Source: Andreprevotia sp. IGB-42
GTDB taxonomy: Bacteria; Pseudomonadota; Gammaproteobacteria; Burkholderiales; Chitinibacteraceae
Direction of reading: 5' to 3'
DNA: 64,000 nt
Assembly: GCF_009848685.1 (NCBI RefSeq)
Contig: NZ_WXTX01000001.1
Location: forward strand, 496,001-560,000
Shown here piece by piece: positions 17,021 to 26,598 of the stretch. Position 1 is the first letter of the stretch. The number at the start of each line of letters is the position of its first letter. The notes beneath the pieces are model-generated. The model did not search any database, was not told the origin of the DNA, and was given only the letters and a program-made list of their open reading frames with translations. The translations under genes and the position numbers were made by a program.

Positions 17021-18217
17021 ATGCGTTTTTACCGTTTCTCGATGTTGTGCCCCGGCGTGCTGCCAGCTTGGGGCGTGATGTTCGGTGTTGCCCTGATTGG
17101 CGCGGCCGGCAAAGCGGCCGCCGCATATGACGACGACGATGTCTTCACTGCTCATGCCGAGGTCAACACGCTGTACGACAGCAACCTGTTCCGCGTCTCG
17201 GACGGTGCTGCGTCAGCAGTAGGAAAAAAGAGTGACACGGTGGTTGAGGCCCGTGCAGGTGGCAGTATCGACAAAACCGTTTCGCGTCAGCGCTTCGTGC
17301 TGGAGGGGGATGTGTTCCGGCCTACCTACCTGTCACACCGGCAGCTCGACTACCAGGGCTGGCAAGGCTCGGCAACCTGGCATTGGCAGGTGGGCAGCCC
17401 GCTGTCGGGCAAGCTGGCCTATGAGGATCAGCACACGCTGTCGGCTTTCGAAGATGTGCTGCTGGGGCAGAAAGACCTGGTGCGCCAGCGCACCACCAGC
17501 GCGGAAGCGGATTACGCGCTGGATTCGCACTGGTCGGTGTTGGCCGCAGTTTCCAGCGGAGACCAGAAGCACGACAGCCGTGGCTATCTGGATTTGCACC
17601 AGCAGACTGCGGCAGCCGGGGTACGACTACGTACCGGACGGGGCAGCGAGGTGAAGGTGATGGCCGACTACCTCGATGTCGATTACGACCGCGACTATGC
17701 CATTGCCCCCCTGGCCGAACGTGGCTATCGCCAACGCGGGTTGCACGGCAACGTGAGCTGGCCCATAAGCGGCAAGACCACGCTGACCGCCAATCTGGGC
17801 ATTGCCAGCTGGCGCTACTACGGCGACGGGGATTGGCGCCAGACGGGAACCGGTGGATTCGGAGCCATCTGGCAGGCAAGCGAAAAAACGCGCGTCAGCA
17901 TCGATTACCAGCGCGATTTCGAAGCGCCGGGCCAGAACATCGGCCGCAATGTCGACGACAACTTCCGGCTGGCCGTGCAGTGGCAAGCCACCGGCCACAC
18001 CGTGGTCGATGCGTCCTGGCGCCGCACATTGCGCCATGTGCAACAGGTTTTCGATTACGACGAAACCACCGATTACCTGCGCCTTGGCCTTGAGTACGAG
18101 TGGCATAAATCATGGTTCGTCAGTGTGTACGGGCAATACCAAACGCGTGATTCCGAACTGCCCGCCAATGACTATACGTCGGCGCAACTGGGCCTGAATC
18201 TGGGATATCGCTACTGA
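17021..18217 (+). CDS. epsL: EpsL-like outer-membrane beta-barrel protein of the XrtB polysaccharide locus
   Basis: 398 residues from the ATG at 17021; an in-frame ATG at 16994 would add nine residues and neither has a clear ribosome binding site. A signal peptide (ends AAGKAAA) is followed by many alternating amphipathic strands with aromatic ends and a C-terminal strand GLNLGYRY ending in aromatic Tyr, as expected for an outer-membrane barrel. EpsL-type proteins accompany exosortase B loci and are thought to help polysaccharide leave the cell; family assignment is from recalled context and the N-terminal NTLYDSNLFRVSDG signature. Confidence 0.8.
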   Translation: MRFYRFSMLCPGVLPAWGVMFGVALIGAAGKAAAAYDDDDVFTAHAEVNTLYDSNLFRVSDGAASAVGKKSDTVVEARAGGSIDKTVSRQRFVLEGDVFRPTYLSHRQLDYQGWQGSATWHWQVGSPLSGKLAYEDQHTLSAFEDVLLGQKDLVRQRTTSAEADYALDSHWSVLAAVSSGDQKHDSRGYLDLHQQTAAAGVRLRTGRGSEVKVMADYLDVDYDRDYAIAPLAERGYRQRGLHGNVSWPISGKTTLTANLGIASWRYYGDGDWRQTGTGGFGAIWQASEKTRVSIDYQRDFEAPGQNIGRNVDDNFRLAVQWQATGHTVVDASWRRTLRHVQQVFDYDETTDYLRLGLEYEWHKSWFVSVYGQYQTRDSELPANDYTSAQLGLNLGYRY

Positions 18218-18270
18218 TGTACAAGCAACAACGGTGCAGCGTGCTGCGCCAGGGTATGGGGGATTAAAGC

Positions 18271-19752
18271 GTGAGTCATTCCGAACTAGCCATCAAGGAT
18301 CTGCCGCCGCAGATCATCGAAGATGCCGGCCTGCCGCCGCACCTGTCCCAGCTCAACGACCGTTTCAGCGAACTGGTGACTGCAGCGCCACTGACCGGTT
18401 TCTTCAAGTCATTTATAGACCCTGTCGTGGTGGTTGCAAGCCTGTATCTGCTGTCACTGCCGTTCCAGGTCACGTTCGATGGTTACAGCTGCCTGCTGGC
18501 GGTGGTGACCTTCCTGCTGACCTCACAGGTGCTCGACGGCGTGTTCCTGTTCGTACCGGGGCACGAGCGCCCATTACTCGGGCTGGGACGTTTTGCCGTG
18601 CAATGGTTGTTCATCTGCGCGGTACTCTGCCTGATCGGCTGGGCAACCGGCTTTGCCGCCTATTTCCATCCGCCATACATCCTGACCTGGTTCCTGGTGG
18701 CCCCTGCGGCACTGATCGGCGTGCATGCGATGTTCCGGCCGTTCCTGCTGGCATCACGCGGCAGCACGCAAGGCACGCGCAGCGCCATCGTGGTGGGCGC
18801 CAACCGCCCGGGTTGCGCGCTGTCGGATGCGCTACGCAACGATCCGCTGCACCGCATCGAATTCAAGGGTTATTTCGACGACCGCGAGCATGACCGCCTG
18901 CCGGGCGTAAACGCCGATGAAATCATCGGCAAGCTCAAGGACCTGCCTGCCTATGTGCGCGATCACTGCATCAACAACATCTACATTTCGCTGCCGATGA
19001 GCTCGCAACCGCGCGTGATGCAGATGCTGGACGGGCTGAACGATTCCACCGCGTCGATCTACTTCGTGCCGGACCTGTTCGTGTTCGACCTGATCCAGGC
19101 GCGTTTCGACCACATTGCCGGCATTCCGGTGGTGACCATCTGCGAGAGCCCGTTCGTGGGCCTGCGCGGCGTGCTCAAGCGCTTCTCGGACATCGTGATC
19201 GCGTGCGCGCTGCTGACGCTGATCTGGCCGATCATGCTGGGCGTGGCCGTAGCGGTGAAGCTCACCTCCAAGGGCCCGGTGCTTTTCAAACAGCGCCGCT
19301 ATGGCGCCGACGGCGAGAGCATCCTCGTCTACAAGTTCCGCTCGATGACGGTGATGGAAGACGGCGACAAGGTGGTGCAGGCCACCAAGAACGACCAGCG
19401 CCTGACGCCGATCGGCGGGCTGATCCGCAAGACCTCGCTCGACGAGTTGCCGCAGTTCATCAACGTGCTGCAGGGCCGCATGAGCATTGTAGGACCCCGC
19501 CCACATGCGAATGCCCACAACGAGCAATACCGCGCGTTGATCAAGGGCTACATGATGCGCCACAAGGTCAAACCGGGCATTACCGGGTGGGCCCAGGTCA
19601 ACGGTTTCCGTGGCGAAACAGACACGCTGGACAAGATGCAGCGCCGGATCGAGTTCGATCTCGACTACCTGCGCAACTGGTCGATCTGGCTGGATCTGAA
19701 AATCGTCGCCAAGACTGCACTGATGATGGTGCATGACAAAAACGCCTACTGA
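18271..19752 (+). CDS. epsB: Undecaprenyl-phosphate sugar phosphotransferase (EpsB/WcaJ-like priming enzyme)
   Basis: 493 residues. It transfers a sugar-1-phosphate to undecaprenyl phosphate on the inner membrane, starting each repeat unit. Four N-terminal TM helices and a nucleotide-binding-like middle domain precede the catalytic bacterial sugar transferase domain with FKQRRYGADGE, VYKFRSM, IRKTSLDELPQ and MSIVGPRPH. The start is a GTG at 18271 with GGGGGA upstream. The sugar is probably glucose by analogy with Methylobacillus EpsB, but this is not proved by the sequence. Confidence 0.92.
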   Translation: MSHSELAIKDLPPQIIEDAGLPPHLSQLNDRFSELVTAAPLTGFFKSFIDPVVVVASLYLLSLPFQVTFDGYSCLLAVVTFLLTSQVLDGVFLFVPGHERPLLGLGRFAVQWLFICAVLCLIGWATGFAAYFHPPYILTWFLVAPAALIGVHAMFRPFLLASRGSTQGTRSAIVVGANRPGCALSDALRNDPLHRIEFKGYFDDREHDRLPGVNADEIIGKLKDLPAYVRDHCINNIYISLPMSSQPRVMQMLDGLNDSTASIYFVPDLFVFDLIQARFDHIAGIPVVTICESPFVGLRGVLKRFSDIVIACALLTLIWPIMLGVAVAVKLTSKGPVLFKQRRYGADGESILVYKFRSMTVMEDGDKVVQATKNDQRLTPIGGLIRKTSLDELPQFINVLQGRMSIVGPRPHANAHNEQYRALIKGYMMRHKVKPGITGWAQVNGFRGETDTLDKMQRRIEFDLDYLRNWSIWLDLKIVAKTALMMVHDKNAY

Positions 19753-19791
19753 ACTTCATCCCAAGCACGCAATAGATTGATCGAGACCACC

Positions 19792-20694
19792 ATGCGATAT
19801 CGTGAACGCAATACCGCAGTGCTACTGGTACTGGCCGTGGCACTGAGTGCATGCAAGCCGGCGGCAGAAGAAAAGACTTCCCCCAGCCAGGTAATCGCCC
19901 GTGTAGGCGATGCTGAAATCACCGTGCATCAGCTCAACTTCCTGCTGGCGCAGCAACCTGCAGCGGCCAGCCCTACTACCAAGCAGCAAATCCTTGACGG
20001 ATTGATCGACCAGGAACTGCTGGTGCAGAAAGCCGTGACGCTCAAGCTTGATCGTGACCCCAACGTGGTGCAGGCCATCGATGCCGCGCGCCGGCAGATC
20101 CTGGCCCGTGCAGCGGCCGAGCGCGAGTTTGGCAAAGCCCAGCCGCCAACGCAGGCGCAGATCGATGCATTCATCGCGGATAACCCGTTGCTGTTCAGTG
20201 AACGCCGACGCTATGAGTTTGAAGTGTTCGCCATCGCGCACTCCGCACTCAAGCCCGAACAGGAAGCGATGCTGGATCAATCGAAATCCCCGAAAGAAAC
20301 CATCGCGCTGCTGCAGAAAGCCGGTATTGCCTTCCAGCAAAGCGATACCCAGAAAAACGCCGAACAGGTGCCGATGGCACTGCTACCGCAAATTGCAGCA
20401 ATGCATGTGGGTGACATCACCTCGCTGGCGGAGGGTGACAAATTGCTGCTGTTGCAGCTCAAGAGCGCCTCCCCGGCTCCGCTCGATGGCAGCCAGTCCG
20501 CCGAGAGCGTCAAGCACTACCTGCAGAGCAATCGCGTGCAGACACAAGTCGCCACCCGGATGAAAGCGTTGCACGACACCACCAAGATCGAATACCTGCA
20601 GCGTTTTGCCTCGGCAACGGCTGCGGTACAGCCGGTGGCGCAGCAGGACGTCACGGATGCCAGCATCAAGGCCGGCCTGAAGGGGCTGCAATGA
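19792..20694 (+). CDS. epsD: EpsD-family peptidyl-prolyl cis-trans isomerase lipoprotein
   Basis: 300 residues. A lipoprotein signal with lipobox LSAC (VALSACKPAAEE) puts it in the periplasm, anchored to a membrane. The rest is a SurA/parvulin-like chain: an N-terminal helical region (QVIARVGDAEITVHQLN, GLIDQELLVQKAV) and a degenerate C-terminal rotamase part. EpsD proteins occur in exosortase/polysaccharide loci. I chose ATG 19792 over an upstream TTG because the positively charged n-region RYRER follows it directly. It overlaps epsE by 4 bp. Confidence 0.9.
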   Translation: MRYRERNTAVLLVLAVALSACKPAAEEKTSPSQVIARVGDAEITVHQLNFLLAQQPAAASPTTKQQILDGLIDQELLVQKAVTLKLDRDPNVVQAIDAARRQILARAAAEREFGKAQPPTQAQIDAFIADNPLLFSERRRYEFEVFAIAHSALKPEQEAMLDQSKSPKETIALLQKAGIAFQQSDTQKNAEQVPMALLPQIAAMHVGDITSLAEGDKLLLLQLKSASPAPLDGSQSAESVKHYLQSNRVQTQVATRMKALHDTTKIEYLQRFASATAAVQPVAQQDVTDASIKAGLKGLQ

Positions 20695-21467
20695 TGCGCC
20701 GTTTGCTGATTGCGTTTTGCGTGCTGCTTTGCGCACTGCCCGCCTTCGCCGCTGCTGAATACCGGCTTGGTGCAGGCGACGTGGTAAAGATCACCGTTTA
20801 TGACCATGACGATCTGAATACCGAGCTGCAACTGACCCAGAGCGGCGAGCTGGCTTTTCCACTGATCGGCCGTATCAAGCTGGCGGGCCTTACCTTCTCG
20901 GAAACGGAGCGCCTGATTGCCACCAAGCTGGATGAAGGCGGCTTCGTCAAGAAGGCTTTCGTCAACGTACTGATCACCCAGTACCGCAGTCAGCGCGTGA
21001 CGGTGATCGGCGAAGTGAACAAGCCGGGCCGTTATGACCTGGACGGCGTTGCCAATATCGTCGACGCCGTGGCACTGGCCGGCGGCGTAGCCCCCACCGG
21101 GGGTGACCGCGTGGTACTGACCCGTGGCGAAACGCGCAACGAAATCCTGTTGTCGCAATTCCTCAGCCAGTCGAAGGAAGGCGATCCGGCCACACAGATC
21201 CGCAATGGCGACGTGATTTTCGTGCCGCGCATGCAACAGATCTATGTATACGGCGAGGTCAACCGCCCGGGTGCATTCCGTCTGGAGCCCGGTATGACCG
21301 TGGTGCAGGCGATCGCGGCTGCAGGCGGCTTCAACCAGCGCGCCACCAAGCGCGGCCTCGAGATCGAGCGCCGCAAGCCGGAAGGCGGCACCGCCGTCAT
21401 TGCGCCACGCCTGAGTGACCCGGTGCAGGACAACGACGTGATCAACGTCCAGGAAAGCCTGTTCTAA
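20691..21467 (+). CDS. epsE: EpsE, polysaccharide export protein (Wza family)
   Basis: 258 residues. A signal peptide (ends PAFAAA) is followed by the Poly_export domain (YRLGAGDVVKITVYDHDDLNTELQLTQSGELAFPLIGRI) and two SLBB-like domains (ITQYRSQRVTVIGEVNKPGRY; IYVYGEVNRPGAFRLEPG). Such proteins form the outer-membrane or periplasmic export channel. There is no Cys lipobox, unlike E. coli Wza. The start overlaps the epsD stop (ATGATG; either ATG possible). Confidence 0.95.
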   Translation: MMRRLLIAFCVLLCALPAFAAAEYRLGAGDVVKITVYDHDDLNTELQLTQSGELAFPLIGRIKLAGLTFSETERLIATKLDEGGFVKKAFVNVLITQYRSQRVTVIGEVNKPGRYDLDGVANIVDAVALAGGVAPTGGDRVVLTRGETRNEILLSQFLSQSKEGDPATQIRNGDVIFVPRMQQIYVYGEVNRPGAFRLEPGMTVVQAIAAAGGFNQRATKRGLEIERRKPEGGTAVIAPRLSDPVQDNDVINVQESLF

Positions 21468-21493
21468 GGCGCTCACACAAGGACGACGTAGCC

Positions 21494-22885
21494 ATGCCCG
21501 CTTATTTTTCTGTTTTCTTCCAGGTCCTCAAGGCCAGACGCTGGATTGCGCTGCCGGTATTCGTGCTGGTGGTGCTGGTCACGCTGATTGCCAGCCTGCT
21601 GCTGCCCAAACAATACACCGCCGATACCACGGTGGCACTTGACGTCAAGGCGGTCGATACCGTCACCGGGCAGCAGGTTACCGGTTACCTGGCCCCCAGT
21701 TACATGGCCACCCAAGTCGAGATCATCGGCAGCATGGCCGTCGCGCTTAAGGTGGTCGATGCGATGGGCGTGGTAAACCTGCCGGAGGCGCAAGCCCAGT
21801 TCCGCGAGGCCGGCAAGGGCGAGGGTGATATCCGCAGCTGGTTTGCCGGCCGCCTGTTGCGCGGGCTGGAAGTACGCCCCAGCCGCGAGAGCAACATCAT
21901 CAACCTGCGCTTTACCGGGGGTGATCCCAAATTTGCCGCAGCAACGGCCAATGCCTTTGCCGCTGCCTACGTGCACACCATTGCCGATATGCAGACTGCC
22001 GCCGCACAGAAGAAATACGACTTCTTCCAGTCGCAGATCAAGGGTTTGCAGCAGAACCTGGAGAAGAGCCAGCACCAGTTGTCTGCCTATCAGCAGGAAC
22101 AGGGCATCGTGGCCTCCGACGAGCGCATGGACATGGAAACACAGCGCCTGAACGAGATCACCACCCAGTTGGTGCAGGCGCAATCACTGGCTTTCGATGC
22201 GCAATCCCGTGCACGTGGCGGCGCTGGCGCATCCGATGTGCTCAACAACCCGCTGATCCAGCAACTGAAGAACCAGCTTGCCACACAGGAAGCCAAGTTC
22301 AGCGAGATTGCAGCCAAGAACGGGCCCAATCACCCGCATTACCTGCAGGCCAGGGCAGAGCTTGAATCCACCCGCAATCAGCTGAACCAGATGCTGGGCC
22401 AGTACGCGGGCGGCATGGACAACGCGGCCGGCAATTCGGCATCGCGCCAGGCCTCGCTGCAGCAGGCATTGCAGAAGCAGAAAGACCGCGTACTGGAATT
22501 CAAGTCGCAGCGTGCACGCCTTGATGTACTGCAACGCGACGTCGATAGCGCGCAGCGCGCGTATGACTCGGCCATGCAGCGCCTGTCGCAAACCATGCTG
22601 GAAAGCCGCTCCGAGCAAACCAACGTCACCGTGCTGAACGAGGCCACCGAGCCCATGCGCCACAGCCGGCCGCGCGTCACGCTGAACGTGCTGTTGTCGC
22701 TGTTTGTGGGCGTGGTGCTGGCAGCGGGTTGCGCACTGCTGGTTGAAATGCTCAACCGCCGCGTGCGCTCCGCCAACGATCTGCAGCGCCTGCTGGGCCT
22801 GCCGGTGCTGGCTGACCTGAGCCTGGTGACCAGCAAGAAGCAGCCCCGCAAGGGCTTTTTCCAACACCAGCCACAAGCGAGCTGA
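21494..22885 (+). CDS. epsF: EpsF, polysaccharide chain-length determinant (Wzz-like)
   Basis: 463 residues. A TM helix near the N-terminus (about 16-36), a long periplasmic part with extended coiled coil (about 165-390, rich in Gln/Glu/Lys/Leu heptads), then a second TM (about 400-420) and a short cytoplasmic tail. QARAELESTRNQLNQML and VTVLNEATEPMRHSRPRV preceding the second TM are typical of Wzz/GumC-type copolymerases. It pairs with the kinase-like EpsG encoded 3 bp downstream, controlling chain length and export. Confidence 0.93.
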   Translation: MPAYFSVFFQVLKARRWIALPVFVLVVLVTLIASLLLPKQYTADTTVALDVKAVDTVTGQQVTGYLAPSYMATQVEIIGSMAVALKVVDAMGVVNLPEAQAQFREAGKGEGDIRSWFAGRLLRGLEVRPSRESNIINLRFTGGDPKFAAATANAFAAAYVHTIADMQTAAAQKKYDFFQSQIKGLQQNLEKSQHQLSAYQQEQGIVASDERMDMETQRLNEITTQLVQAQSLAFDAQSRARGGAGASDVLNNPLIQQLKNQLATQEAKFSEIAAKNGPNHPHYLQARAELESTRNQLNQMLGQYAGGMDNAAGNSASRQASLQQALQKQKDRVLEFKSQRARLDVLQRDVDSAQRAYDSAMQRLSQTMLESRSEQTNVTVLNEATEPMRHSRPRVTLNVLLSLFVGVVLAAGCALLVEMLNRRVRSANDLQRLLGLPVLADLSLVTSKKQPRKGFFQHQPQAS

Positions 22886-22888
22886 ACC

Positions 22889-23758
22889 ATGAATACGCCC
22901 AACGCGATTCCGCTGCCGCAGGCACATGCCCGGATTGGCACCCTGTTGCTCGAACGTGGCAGCATTACCCAGTCCCAGGCGGCTCTGGTGCTGGAACATC
23001 AGAGACGCCGCGGCTTGCGCTTCGGTGAAGCCGCCGTCGAACTTGGCCTTGTCAGCGATGCCGATATCCGCCGCGCGCTGTCTGCCCAGTTCGATTACTC
23101 GTACGCACACAGCGGCGAAAGCAGCATCAGCCCACTGGTTACCGCCGCCTGCAATCCGTTCTCGCCCGAGGTGGAGGCGCTGCGCAGCTTGCGCAGCCAG
23201 TTGCTGCTGCGCTGGTTCGAAGCCGAACAGCATGCACTGATGGTAGTCGGCAGCGAAGCCGGTCCTTCCGCCTCCATCCTTGCCGCCAATCTGGCAGTGG
23301 TGTTCTCGCAGATGGGAGAACGCACACTGCTGGTGGATGCGAACCTGCGCCAGCCACAGCAGCAGACGCTGTTCGACCTCAAGGGCCGCCACGGGCTGAC
23401 CGACCTGATGGCAGGCCGCGCCGAACCCAGCACCTGCATCCAGCAATTGCACACGCTGCCCGGCCTCTCCATCCTGGCCGCCGGCACCCAGGTACCCAAT
23501 CCGCAGGAACTGCTGTCACGCCAGGAGTTTGCACTGTGGTGCGAGCAACTGGCGCAACAGTTCGATGTAGTGCTGTTCGATGCCCCTTCGCTGTCGCTGG
23601 GGGCCGATGCACAGCTGATCGGTGCGCGCGCACGCGGTGCGTTGCTGCTGGCCCAGCGCAACAAGACCGCCGTAGCCGACGTGGCGATGCTGCGTGATCA
23701 ATTGCGCGTTGCAGGTACCGAGGTGGTTGGCTGCGTGCTCGACAAGGCCAGGCACTGA
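22889..23758 (+). CDS. epsG: EpsG, BY-kinase-like chain-length partner with degenerate P-loop
   Basis: 289 residues. An N-terminal MshEN/T2SSE_N-like domain (about 15-72) is followed by a ParA/MinD-like BY-kinase fold (LAANLAVVFSQMGERTLLVDANLRQP). In active EpsG/BY-kinases the P-loop ends G-K/R-S/T; here residues 121-130 read GSEAGPSASI, so the Lys/Arg is missing. The Walker A' D-x-D is D150-A-N152. The C-terminus lacks the usual Tyr cluster and ends VLDKARH. It may therefore bind or hydrolyse ATP poorly and act structurally. Operon position between epsF and xrtB is standard. Confidence 0.9.
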   Translation: MNTPNAIPLPQAHARIGTLLLERGSITQSQAALVLEHQRRRGLRFGEAAVELGLVSDADIRRALSAQFDYSYAHSGESSISPLVTAACNPFSPEVEALRSLRSQLLLRWFEAEQHALMVVGSEAGPSASILAANLAVVFSQMGERTLLVDANLRQPQQQTLFDLKGRHGLTDLMAGRAEPSTCIQQLHTLPGLSILAAGTQVPNPQELLSRQEFALWCEQLAQQFDVVLFDAPSLSLGADAQLIGARARGALLLAQRNKTAVADVAMLRDQLRVAGTEVVGCVLDKARH

Positions 23759-23759
23759 C

Positions 23760-24626
23760 ATGACGGCAGACCAGGCAGCTGTTTTCCCCCCGTTCCAGAT
23801 AGGACGTTTCATCACCCGCAATCTGCTGGTGCTTGCCGGGCTGGCCGCCCTGCTGCTGCCCACGCTATACGATCTGGGCACCGGGCTATGGCAGAGCAAT
23901 GAACAGGGACATGGCCCGCTGGTCTTGCTGGTGGTGCTCTACCTGTTCTGGCGCCAGCGTGGCGCCTCGCCGGGCCGTTGCTCAGCATGGGGCTGGCCGC
24001 TGATCTGCGCGGGCCTGCTTGCCTACGTGCTGGGCCGTTCACAGGAAATCTGGCTACTGGAAATCGGCGCCTTCATCCCGCTGCTGGCAGGGCTGCTGGT
24101 GCTGGAAGGTGGCTGGAAGCTGCTGCGCCAGCATGCATTTGCGCTGGGCTTCATCGTGTTCCTGATCCCGCTACCCGGCGTACTGGTCGACTGGCTGACC
24201 ACCGGCCTCAAGGGCGATGTATCCGCGCTGGTGGAACAGATCCTCTACACGGCAGGCTATCCGATTGCGCGCACCGGCGTGATGCTGAGCATCGGCCCGT
24301 ACCGGCTGCTGGTGGCCGATGCCTGCTCCGGGCTCAACTCGCTGTTCAGCCTGCTGGCGATGGGCTCGCTGTATGTCTACCTCGTCCACCATACCTCGCG
24401 GCTGCGCTCGCTGCTGCTGTGCCTGCTGATCGCCCCGCTGGCTTTTGCCGCCAACGTGGTGCGCGTATTGATCCTGGTGCTTGTGACCTATTACTGGGGC
24501 GATGCAGCCGGCCAAGGCTTCATCCACCAGTTCGCCGGTATCGCGCTGTTTGCAGTGGCATTGGGTGGCCTCTACCTGTTCGATGCCTTGCTGGGCCTTG
24601 TACTGCCCGACCGGAGAACCGAATGA
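23760..24626 (+). CDS. xrtB: Exosortase B (XrtB, EpsH family)
   Basis: 288 residues, multi-pass inner-membrane transpeptidase that cuts PEP-CTERM signals. The catalytic set is visible: Cys189 in ADACSGLNSL, Arg235 in FAANVVRVLILV and His256 in FIHQFAGI. About eight TM helices are apparent. The ATG at 23760 overlaps the epsG stop region (TGACATGACGG) and fits the start of hydrophobic sequence; a longer upstream extension would lie within epsG. Neighbouring epsI and EpsL support type B. The only PEP-CTERM substrate in the window is encoded at 16465. Confidence 0.95.
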   Translation: MTADQAAVFPPFQIGRFITRNLLVLAGLAALLLPTLYDLGTGLWQSNEQGHGPLVLLVVLYLFWRQRGASPGRCSAWGWPLICAGLLAYVLGRSQEIWLLEIGAFIPLLAGLLVLEGGWKLLRQHAFALGFIVFLIPLPGVLVDWLTTGLKGDVSALVEQILYTAGYPIARTGVMLSIGPYRLLVADACSGLNSLFSLLAMGSLYVYLVHHTSRLRSLLLCLLIAPLAFAANVVRVLILVLVTYYWGDAAGQGFIHQFAGIALFAVALGGLYLFDALLGLVLPDRRTE

Positions 24627-25309
24627 ATTCCGCCCTCACCCGCAGCGCGCTGCTGTTCGCGCTGATGGCACTGACCGCAGTCGCCGCCCGCTCGCTCACA
24701 CCAACCGAATTCAGCGCGCGCAAGCACCCGGTGCAACTGGAACAAATGGTGCCGACAGAGTTCGGCCCGTGGACGCAGGACAACCTGGCGCAACCTGCCG
24801 TCACCGCTTCAGAGCTAGATCAGAGCGTGAGCAAGGTCTACTCGCAAGTACTCACCCGTACCTACCGCAATGCCCGCGGCCAGCGCATCATGCTGTCGAT
24901 CGCCTACAGCGACGATCAGCGCGATAACGCCGGCAAGCAGGCGCACAAGCCGGAAATCTGCTACCCGGCGCAGGGCTTCACCATCGAGGCGCGCAGCAGC
25001 AGCACGCTGATGCTGCAAGGCCAGCAGGTGCCGGTACGGCGGCTGGTGGCGGTGCAGGGCGAGCGCATCGAGCCCATCACCTACTGGATTACGCTGGGCG
25101 GCAAGCCGCAGCGCAATGCCACGGATCTCAAGCTGGCGCAGATTGCCGCCGGCCTCGCCGGGCGCATCGAGGACGGGCTGATTTTCCGCGTGTCGTCCCT
25201 GGATGCCGATAGCGGCCTTGCCTACCGGCAACAGGCGGCGTTCATCGACGATCTGTACCAGATTGCCTCGCCAGCGGCACGCCGTGCCTTCTTCGGGGTA
25301 GGTGCATGA
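24623..25309 (+). CDS. epsI: EpsI, exosortase-associated protein (DUF3485)
   Basis: 228 residues. An N-terminal hydrophobic segment (about 6-22) anchors or exports the protein. The family signature is clear: VPTEFGPWTQD, LTRTYRNARGQRIMLSIAYSDDQRDN and AHKPEICYPAQGF (conserved Cys in EICYPAQG), then the PITYWITLG segment. EpsI is commonly encoded just after, or fused to, exosortase. It overlaps xrtB by 4 bp (ATGA). Function is not established; roles in sorting or polysaccharide assembly are proposed. Confidence 0.94.
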   Translation: MNSALTRSALLFALMALTAVAARSLTPTEFSARKHPVQLEQMVPTEFGPWTQDNLAQPAVTASELDQSVSKVYSQVLTRTYRNARGQRIMLSIAYSDDQRDNAGKQAHKPEICYPAQGFTIEARSSSTLMLQGQQVPVRRLVAVQGERIEPITYWITLGGKPQRNATDLKLAQIAAGLAGRIEDGLIFRVSSLDADSGLAYRQQAAFIDDLYQIASPAARRAFFGVGA

Positions 25310-26598
25310 GCAATGCCGCAAACATTGCCGTACCTGCGATGACCAGCCGCAGCGGCTGGCTGGGCAACACGCTGGCGCGCGTACCGCGTCCGCTGCTGTC
25401 CTTCGTATGCCAGGGCCTCGTCAGTGGCGTGAGTTTCCTCTCGTCGCTGGCGGTGCTGCACTGGGCCGGCCGCGATGATTACTCGGCCTACGTGCTGTTC
25501 ATCAATGCCTATGTGCTGCTGTCGAGCATACAGAACGCGCTGCTGCTGTCGCCGCTGGTAACACTATCCGGGCGCATGAGCGTGGCTGCACGCGAACACG
25601 CGGTGAGCTGGGGGGTGCGGCTGGGTGTGGTGCTGGCTTTGCTGGGTGGCCTGGTGCTGATGGCGTACTGGCACTGGCAGGCGCCGCACAGCATGCCGCA
25701 GTGGCTGTGGGCAGGTGTACCGGTGGGCTTCGGGCTGCTGCTGTTCCGCGACCTGCGCCGCGCCATCTGGTTGCTGCTGGGTGATCTGGTGTCGTTGCTG
25801 CGGCTCGATATCGTCTACTTCCTGCTGTCCACGTTGATCCTGCTGCTGGCATATCACTACCGCGGCATGAGTCTGGGCCTCGCCATCGTTGCCGTTGCAT
25901 TGCCGGCGCTGTGGGCATTGCTGAAACGCCCCCGCTTTGCTGCCAATACCAGGACGCCCGAATTCGAGCAGCTGGACAAGGCATTCCGTGCCGAATTGTG
26001 GGCATGCGCACGCTGGGCGCTGCCGGGCGTGGGTGTGACCTGGCTGTTCAGCAATGGCTACTGGTTCTACCTGGACGCCGTGCAGGGCAAGGCTGCGGTG
26101 GCCTTGCTGGCGGCCACCCGGCTCTTCTATACCCCGATCGGTCTGATGATCCAGGGCTGGGCCGGCTATTACCGGCCGGTGTTTGCCCGCATGGAACAGG
26201 CCGGCCAGCAAAAGGAAAAATGGGTGCTGGTATGGCGCCAGGTGGTATGGGCGGCGTTCATCGTCGCGAGCTTTGCTGCAGTACTGGCGGCAGTGTCGCT
26301 GTGGGTGCCCGCCATCCTGCCGCACTTCATCGATCCGCAGATGTGGCTGCTGTCGGTGGCGCTATGGGCGGTGTATTTCATCATCCAGTGGGGGCGTACC
26401 GTCGTCGCCACTGCCCTGCTGGCCGATCCCACCGGCTACCGCGTGGTATTCCAGGCGGGCCTTGCCGGCTGCGTGCTGTTCTATGCGCTGTTCATTCCGC
26501 TGGCCGCGTTCACCCACCAACCCCTGTACTGCCCGCTGGCGCTGATCGTGGCTGAAGCCGCCATCGCCCTGTGGCTATGGAAGAAGCGCCATGTATAA
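25306..26598 (+). CDS. Polysaccharide flippase (Wzx-like, MOP superfamily)
   Basis: 430 residues with about 12 predicted TM helices and few polar loops, the layout of Wzx-type flippases that move undecaprenyl-linked repeat units to the periplasm. It begins with a short polar N-terminus then FVCQGLVSGVSFLSSLAVLHWAGRDDYSAYVLF, typical of this group. It overlaps epsI by 4 bp and the next glycosyltransferase by 8 bp. Sequence conservation of Wzx proteins is low, so the assignment rests on topology and operon context. Confidence 0.82.
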   Translation: MSNAANIAVPAMTSRSGWLGNTLARVPRPLLSFVCQGLVSGVSFLSSLAVLHWAGRDDYSAYVLFINAYVLLSSIQNALLLSPLVTLSGRMSVAAREHAVSWGVRLGVVLALLGGLVLMAYWHWQAPHSMPQWLWAGVPVGFGLLLFRDLRRAIWLLLGDLVSLLRLDIVYFLLSTLILLLAYHYRGMSLGLAIVAVALPALWALLKRPRFAANTRTPEFEQLDKAFRAELWACARWALPGVGVTWLFSNGYWFYLDAVQGKAAVALLAATRLFYTPIGLMIQGWAGYYRPVFARMEQAGQQKEKWVLVWRQVVWAAFIVASFAAVLAAVSLWVPAILPHFIDPQMWLLSVALWAVYFIIQWGRTVVATALLADPTGYRVVFQAGLAGCVLFYALFIPLAAFTHQPLYCPLALIVAEAAIALWLWKKRHV

